Source: UBA2942 sp045127535
GTDB taxonomy: Bacteria > Bacillota > Clostridia > Lachnospirales > Lachnospiraceae
DNA: 28,917 nt
Direction of reading: 5' to 3'
Assembly: GCA_045127535.1 (NCBI GenBank)
Contig: JBGVQN010000056.1
Span: 1 to 28,917, forward strand
Of the stretch, positions 24,289 to 28,917 are shown piece after piece (positions within the stretch are counted from its first letter, which is position 1; each line of letters begins with the position of its first letter). The notes under the pieces are model-generated. The model searched no databases and was not told the DNA's origin. It saw nothing but the letters and a program-made list of their open reading frames with translations. The translations under genes were made by a program, and so were the position numbers.

Positions 24289-24735
24289 TTATATGTTGTG
24301 TCCTTCAGGCTGCTCTCTTTTTACAATTTCTGCAATGCGATGCATACTGTGCAGCATGGCTCTGGTTTCTTCTGCGCCTAATTCGTCTGCAATCTTCTCA
24401 TAGACCTCTCTCAGATGCTCTTTTTGGCGGTCTAACAGCTCCATTGCTTCCTCAGTTACTTCCACATAAGTACGGTCACGTTTTTCTCCCATAAGCCATT
24501 TTACATAGCCTTTATCCTGGAGACGGTTTACTTCCTTGGAAACCTCTGACATGGGCAGCTGCATTCCTTCTGCCAGCTCTGACAGATAAACTTCCTTTTT
24601 TTCTGCTCCATGGCTTCCCCCATTTCTGATATAACGCAGAAACAGATAGTCAATACGGTCAATCAGGTTAAACACCATCTCTACACTTACATTATCCAAA
24701 AATAACTGCTCTACTCCTGTACCATTGTTCTCCAT
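24289..24735 (-). CDS. MarR-type winged-helix regulator
   Basis: 148 aa from the ATG at 24735, behind a strong AAGGAGG; the open frame extends to 24777 without support. After an N-terminal helical part it has a winged helix at about 45-105: VYLSELAEGMQLPMSEVSKE, VNRLQDKGYVKWLMGEKRDR and TYVEVTEEAMELLDRQKEHL. This is the MarR pattern (recognition helix, wing with D-R, long dimer helix). The ligand and targets are unknown. It may regulate itself from the promoter upstream. Confidence 0.85.
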   Translation of the reverse strand: MENNGTGVEQLFLDNVSVEMVFNLIDRIDYLFLRYIRNGGSHGAEKKEVYLSELAEGMQLPMSEVSKEVNRLQDKGYVKWLMGEKRDRTYVEVTEEAMELLDRQKEHLREVYEKIADELGAEETRAMLHSMHRIAEIVKREQPEGHNI

Positions 24736-25121
24736 TGTAATCCTCCTTAATATAAATGATTTACAGTAAAGAAACACCGACCTGTTTTATGTAAAAGCCC
24801 GTCATGCATCCTGTCTTAGGTCCTATGCCTGCTTCCATAACCCGTAATGTTTATAGTTTATCTGGAAAAACCCACCTCTGTCAATGTTCTAAAAAAAATC
24901 AATCTATTAACTTTCCATAAAATACTGCAATTTATCCCTTATTTCCTGTAAATCCTCTATACTTTTCTTTTTTATGCGGCAAATTCGTTCTGCAAATGGA
25001 CATTCTGACTTTCATAAATTTTTTTATTGATTAAGATAAAATATTTTACTTTTACGTTCTCCACATAAAATGCTATGATGAAAAAAATTTCAAACATGTT
25101 TTTCAATGAATGGAGGCGCCT
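24736..25121. other. Divergent intergenic region (marR / HAD)
   Basis: 386 bp between divergent genes. On the minus strand TTGACA (24879-24884), 18-bp spacer and TAAACT (24855-24860) could serve the MarR-type gene, giving a leader of over 100 nt. On the plus strand TATGAT near 25073-25078 with a poor -35 could serve the HAD gene. The rest is AT-rich, with no gene or clear RNA structure. Confidence 0.45.
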
Positions 25122-25778
25122 ATGGATAAAATTTTAACCTTTGATTGTTATGGCACTTTACTAAATACTGACGGACTGTATGAAGCAGTGGCAGAGATCG
25201 CCCGTGCCCACGGACTTCCTCCTGAAAAGGCAGCGGAACTGTTTACCCATTATGAAGACCGCCTTATGTACGGAGAAGACTATATTCCTTATGATATTCT
25301 TGTACGCAGTGCTTTGGAATACTGCGATATGGAACTGAGTACCAACGTGTTTGCTCCTGAGTGGCACAATATCATAGAAGTACATCATGCTTTTGTGCCT
25401 TATCCAGACGTAATTCCGTCCCTGACCCATTTAAAAAGCCAGGGATATGCCCTGGCCCTCATGTCCAATACCACCCATCCTATTATGGACTGGCATATGG
25501 AAAAATTCGGAGATTTGTTTGATGACATTTTGCTGGCAGAAGATACCAAATGCTACAAACCGGATTTAAAATTTTTTAAAATAGCTGAACAGCGTTTTTC
25601 CCTGGACCAAAAGGAGCACTGTCACATTGCCAAGGGTTACTGGTGGGATATTGTACCTGCAAAAAAACTTGGCTGGAAGAAAATCTGGGTAAACAGAAAG
25701 CAGTTCCAGAAGGGCAGAGATGCAGAACTTCCTTACATTACCATTCATTCACTGGATGAATTACAGAACATTCTGTAA
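25122..25778 (+). CDS. HAD-family hydrolase, haloacid-dehalogenase-like
   Basis: 218 aa from the ATG at 25122; GGAGG lies 5 nt upstream, so the in-frame ATG at 25110 is unlikely. Motifs: FDCYGTLLN with nucleophile Asp8 and Tyr in place of the second Asp (as in 2-haloacid dehalogenases), MSNTTHP, and Lys in YKPDLKFF. The last motif reads HIAKGYWWDIVPAKKLGW, so the usual G-D/N is replaced and only one Asp remains. It is soluble; the substrate is unknown and dehalogenase activity is not established by these motifs. Confidence 0.85.
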   Translation: MDKILTFDCYGTLLNTDGLYEAVAEIARAHGLPPEKAAELFTHYEDRLMYGEDYIPYDILVRSALEYCDMELSTNVFAPEWHNIIEVHHAFVPYPDVIPSLTHLKSQGYALALMSNTTHPIMDWHMEKFGDLFDDILLAEDTKCYKPDLKFFKIAEQRFSLDQKEHCHIAKGYWWDIVPAKKLGWKKIWVNRKQFQKGRDAELPYITIHSLDELQNIL

Positions 25779-25806
25779 AAAATCATTGTATGCCATTTTC
25801 CTCTGG

Positions 25807-25860
25807 GCGCATTTTGAGCAGTTTCTGCTTTGCTTTTTGCAGTTATTACTTGAAATGCGC
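25807..25860. terminator. Possible hairpin between convergent genes
   Basis: GCGCATTT (25807-25814) pairs with AAATGCGC (25853-25860), enclosing a smaller AGCAG-TTT-CTGCT hairpin (25817-25829). It lies between the convergent HAD and Cthe_2159-type genes. There is no clean T run, so terminator function is uncertain. Confidence 0.35.
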
Positions 25861-25869
25861 GCCTTTGCC

Positions 25870-27144
25870 TCAATGATTTCTTTCATTTCCATCTGCACTG
25901 CCTCCCGCTCCGGTGCCATAAGACATATGATCAAGGGTAATTTCTGCCGTTTCTGTTCCCCCAATGAGTACATAGGTCTCATTGGCTTTCATTTCCGGCA
26001 AAGATATGAGTACGGATCTATAACTTGTGTCAATTGTCCTGGAGAGCAGTTCATTTCCCTTCTGGTCCTTTAACACCAACTGGGTACCGCTGTTCTGACT
26101 GTTTTTCAGATGATACAACAGGACACACTGGGTACTGTCACGGCTAAGGCCAATGGCATTGTCACTGTTTCCCACAGCTACAATGGTTCCCCCATTCACC
26201 GCAAGAGAGCTGCTGGGATCAATTGCCTCTTCTTTGGCATTTATGCTTACCGTCCCTCCGTTGATTGTTATGCGAGAAGCTTCGATTCCCTCTTCACAGT
26301 CCTTGATGTCAATGGTTCCTCCTTCTATCACCACATCTGTTTCCCCATGAATGGCATCACTGCCTGAGTGAATGGACAATGTTCCATCTAAGATGGTTAC
26401 AGCATTCTTTGCCTCTACCCCCTCATCTGCTGCTGTGATGTCATAGGTTCCTGATACAATGAACAGATCCTCCTCAGAACAGATCCCATTCTCATGATTT
26501 CCCTGAACAGTCAGCGAGCCAGTTCCATTCATAGTCAAATGACCTTTACTGAAGATCACAGCATCAGGTTCTTCTTTCCCTGTCTGGGCATAAGCATATA
26601 CCGAACCATCTGCAATACGGTTTGCAGTTTGTTCCTTTAAAGTAATGACCACTTTCCCCTTTTGTGTTTGGTAAATAGCAGCACTTTCTTCACTGACGAT
26701 ATCTGTTCCTGCCAGTACCAGATGCACAATATCATCTTTTCCCCCATTGATCAGTACCTGCCCGTTAAAACTGCCTTCCAGCACATAAGTTCCGGCTCCT
26801 GTAATGGTAACTGCACCGGCATTTGCCTGGGCACCCTGTCCGGATATTTCCACATGATCCCCTTGTCCTGTGATGTAAACTGCATCAGCAGGAATTTCTG
26901 TCACATAATCTTCTTCTGTCCCATACCCAGTTTTTGTGTTTTCCGTAGTTTTCTGCGCAGATTCTGTTTCTCTTGCAGTACTGGCTGTCTCACGGAAAGA
27001 TTCTGTTTCTTTTACAGCACTGGTTGTCTCCTGAGCGGATGTTTCCCCTTTGGAAATTTCCTGGGATTCTTTTGTTCTATTCCGTCCACAGCCTGAGAGT
27101 ACCAACATGACTGCCAACATCAGAATATACATTCTTCTGCTCAT
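25870..27144 (-). CDS. Cthe_2159-family surface lipoprotein (beta-helix)
   Basis: 424 aa from the ATG at 27144 (AAAGGAGAGG upstream); the frame extends to 27192 without need. The signal MSRRMYILMLAVMLVLSGC places the lipidated Cys at 19. Residues 22-75 are a Ser/Thr/Glu linker with repeated ETxSxxET units. The rest is a right-handed beta-helix-like repeat domain (GAGTYVLEGSFNGQVLINGG, SGTYDITAADEGVEAKNAVT, EGGTIDIKDCEEGIEASRIT, NGGTVSINAKEEAIDPSSSL). This is the pattern of the Cthe_2159/DUF4353 family, described as binding polygalacturonate and resembling pectate lyases. The ligand here is unknown. It lies 123 bp after the ktrA-like gene. Confidence 0.85.
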   Translation of the reverse strand: MSRRMYILMLAVMLVLSGCGRNRTKESQEISKGETSAQETTSAVKETESFRETASTARETESAQKTTENTKTGYGTEEDYVTEIPADAVYITGQGDHVEISGQGAQANAGAVTITGAGTYVLEGSFNGQVLINGGKDDIVHLVLAGTDIVSEESAAIYQTQKGKVVITLKEQTANRIADGSVYAYAQTGKEEPDAVIFSKGHLTMNGTGSLTVQGNHENGICSEEDLFIVSGTYDITAADEGVEAKNAVTILDGTLSIHSGSDAIHGETDVVIEGGTIDIKDCEEGIEASRITINGGTVSINAKEEAIDPSSSLAVNGGTIVAVGNSDNAIGLSRDSTQCVLLYHLKNSQNSGTQLVLKDQKGNELLSRTIDTSYRSVLISLPEMKANETYVLIGGTETAEITLDHMSYGTGAGGSADGNERNH

Positions 27145-27267
27145 TTTTTCCTCTCCTTTCTTATACAGCATTTTCCCCATATGGATTGCCAATTTCTGAA
27201 ATAAATCATCAGTAACTCCTTCATAATCTGCCCAGATCTATTGGGATCTATACCTCCATACCCTATT

Positions 27268-27915
27268 TTAAATATGAAAGCACTTATGAATATCCTTTGT
27301 TTTTCCCAGCACAAGCATGGTTTCATCTGCATGGAGACAGTTTTCCGGTGTAATGGAAAGCTGCAGTTTTCCATCTTTTTTCAAGGCCATAATATTAATA
27401 TTCTGCCGTTTACGGATATCCAGTTCTCCTACTGTCTTACCCATCCAGGACTCCGGTACGGAAATTTCAAAAATGGCATGATCTCCGTCTAACTCAATAT
27501 AGTCAAAAATATGATCAGAACTGTAACGGATCGCTGTCCACAGTGCCAGCTGCTTTTCCGGATATACCACTTCATCTGCTCCGTTTCGCAGCAAAAACTT
27601 GGCATGAACATCCTTGGCAGCTCTGCTGGCCACCTGCTTTGCCCCTAACTCCTTTAACAAAGATGTGGTTTCCAAAGAACTCTGAAAATCATCTCCAATG
27701 GCCACAATACATACATCAAAATTGCGGACACCCAATGTGCCCAAAAAGCTTTCACTGGTACCGTCTCCAATCTGTGCACTGGTCACATAAGGCAGTACCT
27801 CCTGCACTCTGCTTTCTTTCTTATCAATTGCCAGCACCTGATGATGAAGCTCATTGAGTTTCATGGCAATATGTCTTCCAAATCTCCCCAGACCAATTAA
27901 CAAAATCGATTTCAT
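27268..27915 (-). CDS. RCK-domain K+ channel/transporter regulator (KtrA/TrkA-type)
   Basis: 215 aa. RCK_N: SILLIGLGRFGRHIAMKLNE (glycine motif 8-13) with the nucleotide-ribose acidic residue Asp30 in AIDKKESR, then FDVCIVAIGDD. RCK_C from about residue 135: EISVPESWMGKTVGELDIRK and TMLVLGKTKDIHKCF. It would form a cytoplasmic ring gating a KtrB-type potassium transporter in response to ATP/ADP. No KtrB gene is adjacent on either side, unlike the common ktrAB order. GGAGA precedes the ATG. A palindromic element lies just upstream (27946-28170). Confidence 0.9.
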   Translation of the reverse strand: MKSILLIGLGRFGRHIAMKLNELHHQVLAIDKKESRVQEVLPYVTSAQIGDGTSESFLGTLGVRNFDVCIVAIGDDFQSSLETTSLLKELGAKQVASRAAKDVHAKFLLRNGADEVVYPEKQLALWTAIRYSSDHIFDYIELDGDHAIFEISVPESWMGKTVGELDIRKRQNINIMALKKDGKLQLSITPENCLHADETMLVLGKTKDIHKCFHI

Positions 27916-27933
27916 ATCGTTCTCCTTACTATT

Positions 27934-27946
27934 TCTTTACATGATT
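27934..27946. repeat. Left copy of 13-bp direct repeat flanking the palindromic element
   Basis: TCTTTACATGATT; the right copy TCTTTATATGATT is at 28171-28183, directly after the element. 12 of 13 bases match. It looks like a target-site duplication, although it overlaps the element's first T. Confidence 0.4.
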
Positions 27947-28170
27947 AGGCAATTGTGAAACGGTATTCAACATCAGCTTTGGGAAGTATCTGTAAGAACA
28001 TATTTTCTAAGCAGGACTCTTGAAAACGCCGGCACTTTAAATTTTGCGCCACAGGCGCAAAATTTATTAGTACCGCTGCGTTTTCACCGAAGCGAGAGCG
28101 GGTCCTGCATGAAAATATGTTCTTACAGATACTTCTCAAAGCGTTCGGTAATGTGTTTCGCAATTCCCTA
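27946..28170. repeat. 225-bp nested palindromic element (MITE-like or structured RNA)
   Basis: Termini TAGG(C/G)AATTG(T/C)GAAAC are inverted. Arms of about 60 bp face each other, with the inner 25 bp perfect (27983-28007 versus 28111-28135, starting GAAGTATCTG). Inside are further paired segments: GCAGGAC (28011-28017)/GTCCTGC (28102-28108), GAAAACGC (28022-28029)/GCGTTTTC (28078-28085), and a tip AAATTTTGCGCC-aca-GGCGCAAAATTT (28039-28065). An extra CGAAGCGAGAGCG lies only on the right side. It has no credible gene; open frames across it are mirror-image artefacts. It separates metG from the ktrA-like gene. Confidence 0.85.
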
Positions 28171-28183
28171 TCTTTATATGATT
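28171..28183. repeat. Right copy of the 13-bp direct repeat
   Basis: TCTTTATATGATT, matching 27934-27946 at 12 of 13 positions and abutting the element's right terminus. Confidence 0.4.
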
Positions 28184-28391
28184 TTACATCCTATTCATCC
28201 ATATTTTCTCCACGATCTATATTCAGATACTAAAAAAAATCATATGAGACCTTAATTTCCATTGATTTTCAAGATAGCATCTCTCTTTGCCAGATTTTCC
28301 CTGGGTCGGATGGCTTCACCGGCATAATCTGCAGTGTGATTCTGTCCAGAGGTTTTTATGATATAGAAAATACAGAGGAATTTTTTATAAT
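28184..28391 (-). other. Spacer with a possible short coding relic
   Basis: One minus-strand frame reads FYIIKTSGQNHTADYAGEAI and then RPRENLAKRDAILKINGN before TAA at 28252-28254. It looks protein-like but has no start or ribosome binding site and begins in the metG terminator, so it may be a relic. I do not recognise it. Nothing else is seen here. Confidence 0.25.
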
Positions 28392-28420
28392 AAAAAAGGT
28401 GCTGTCACTTAGACAACACC
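28392..28420 (-). terminator. Rho-independent terminator after metG
   Basis: On the minus strand GGTGTTGTC (28412-28420) pairs with GACAGCACC (28398-28406; one G-T pair, 5-nt loop) and is followed by six T (28392-28397). It lies 13 bp after the metG stop. Confidence 0.9.
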
Positions 28421-28433
28421 CTTTTCATACGTA

Positions 28434-28917
28434 TTAGCAAATTCTGGTTCCTTCCGGAATCATATCATCTACAAAAATCACCTGACAGCCGCAGGCATTG
28501 TTGGTTCCAGCTAAGAGCATGCCCTCACTGGTGACACCTGTCAGTCTGGCTGGCTTTAAGTTGGCCACTACGATAATCTTCTTACCGATCAGCTGCTCTG
28601 GTGTATAGTATTTCTTAATACTGGATACGATCACGCGCTCCTTGAGACCATCAAACAATGTGAGCTTTAAGCAGCTGTGAGACTTGCGGATCTCTGTACA
28701 CTTGATGACCTTGCATACACGCAGGTCGATCTCGCCAAACTTCTCAATATCAATCTCATCCTTGATCGGCTGCACCTCATCCGGCTCACCGTACTCTACA
28801 GCAGGTGCTTCCTCTACGGTCTCCTCTGCTGCAGGACGCATCTCCTCCTCTGTCTTTGGAGTAGAGAAATCTAACAGGAATGCAAAACGTTCCTTCTCGA
28901 TGGCATACAGGAACAGG
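28434..28917 (-). CDS. metG: C-terminal part of methionyl-tRNA synthetase (5' end outside window)
   Basis: The frame is open to the window edge, so this is a 3' end of about 160 residues. After an acidic linker (TEEEMRPAAEETVEEAPAVE) comes an EMAP/Trbp111-type tRNA-binding domain: IDIEKFGEIDLRVCKVIKCT, SSIKKYYTPEQLIGKKIIVV, ANLKPARLTGVTSEGMLLAG and PEGTRIC at the end. In Firmicutes this domain usually ends MetG and helps dimerise it and bind tRNA. The segment just before the linker (YAIEKERFAFLLDFSTPKTE) does not match the MetG end I expect, so a different protein carrying this domain remains possible. Confidence 0.7.
   Translation of the reverse strand, partial: LFLYAIEKERFAFLLDFSTPKTEEEMRPAAEETVEEAPAVEYGEPDEVQPIKDEIDIEKFGEIDLRVCKVIKCTEIRKSHSCLKLTLFDGLKERVIVSSIKKYYTPEQLIGKKIIVVANLKPARLTGVTSEGMLLAGTNNACGCQVIFVDDMIPEGTRIC

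Noticed and set aside
25122..25778. Specific assignment as 2-haloacid dehalogenase
   Set aside because: The FDCYGT motif fits, but the last acidic motif is altered and the HAD superfamily is too broad; only the superfamily is called.
27945..28163. A 72-residue minus-strand open frame over the palindromic element
   Set aside because: It lies wholly within the inverted repeat, has no ribosome binding site and no recognisable domain; it is a by-product of the mirrored sequence.

Overview
The window looks chromosomal, from a low-to-moderate GC gut Firmicute. The family is probably Lachnospiraceae (Blautia/Ruminococcus-like), judged from protein style, a Tyr T-box, strong purine-rich ribosome binding sites, YARHG and Cthe_2159-type lipoproteins and a two-gene NifS/NifU locus. 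The genus is a guess. No rRNA, tRNA or CRISPR was seen.

Region 1 (1-17120) is a minus-strand cell-surface glycan cluster. Transcription appears to start near 17184 from a TTGATT-17-TACAAT promoter. In transcription order it encodes: a ferredoxin/FrhB-like (F420-hydrogenase beta type) protein, a DUF1461 membrane protein, a GT2, a GT4, debris (IS5-type transposase piece, DUF1461 piece, collapsed hexapeptide acetyltransferase), an AT-rich GT4 with its own consensus promoter, debris of a GT2 end, a GT2, an IS110 remnant, two more GT2s, a polysaccharide pyruvyl transferase family protein, a Wzx-type flippase, a MenD-like ThDP enzyme and an SDR reductase. Left of these lie an unidentified coding relic and the end of an IS630-like transposase. 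Together the genes could build a repeat unit on a lipid carrier, decorate it and flip it across the membrane. No priming transferase, polymerase or ligase is in view, so the cluster probably continues to the left or works with genes elsewhere. The debris is informative: pieces at 10.2 kb and 12.3-12.5 kb match, in the same order, sequences at 13.9 kb and 15.2-15.4 kb. This points to a duplicated segment whose interior was replaced by another cassette.

Region 2 (17285-24735) is mostly housekeeping: a HAD phosphatase (+), tyrS behind a tyrosine T-box, a YARHG lipoprotein, a NifU-like scaffold and a NifS-like cysteine desulfurase, an aromatic-acid-exporter/FUSC-type membrane protein, a CsoR-family repressor and a MarR-type regulator (all minus).

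Region 3 (25122-28917) holds a second HAD hydrolase (+), a Cthe_2159-family lipoprotein, a KtrA/TrkA-type RCK protein without a visible KtrB, a 225-bp nested palindromic element flanked by a 13-bp near-perfect direct repeat, and the 3' end of what is probably metG with its terminator.

The least ordinary items are the MenD-like/SDR pair inside a glycan cluster, the cassette-swap architecture at 10.2-15.4 kb, and the palindromic element at 27946-28170. All assignments come from reading the sequence; no database search was run.
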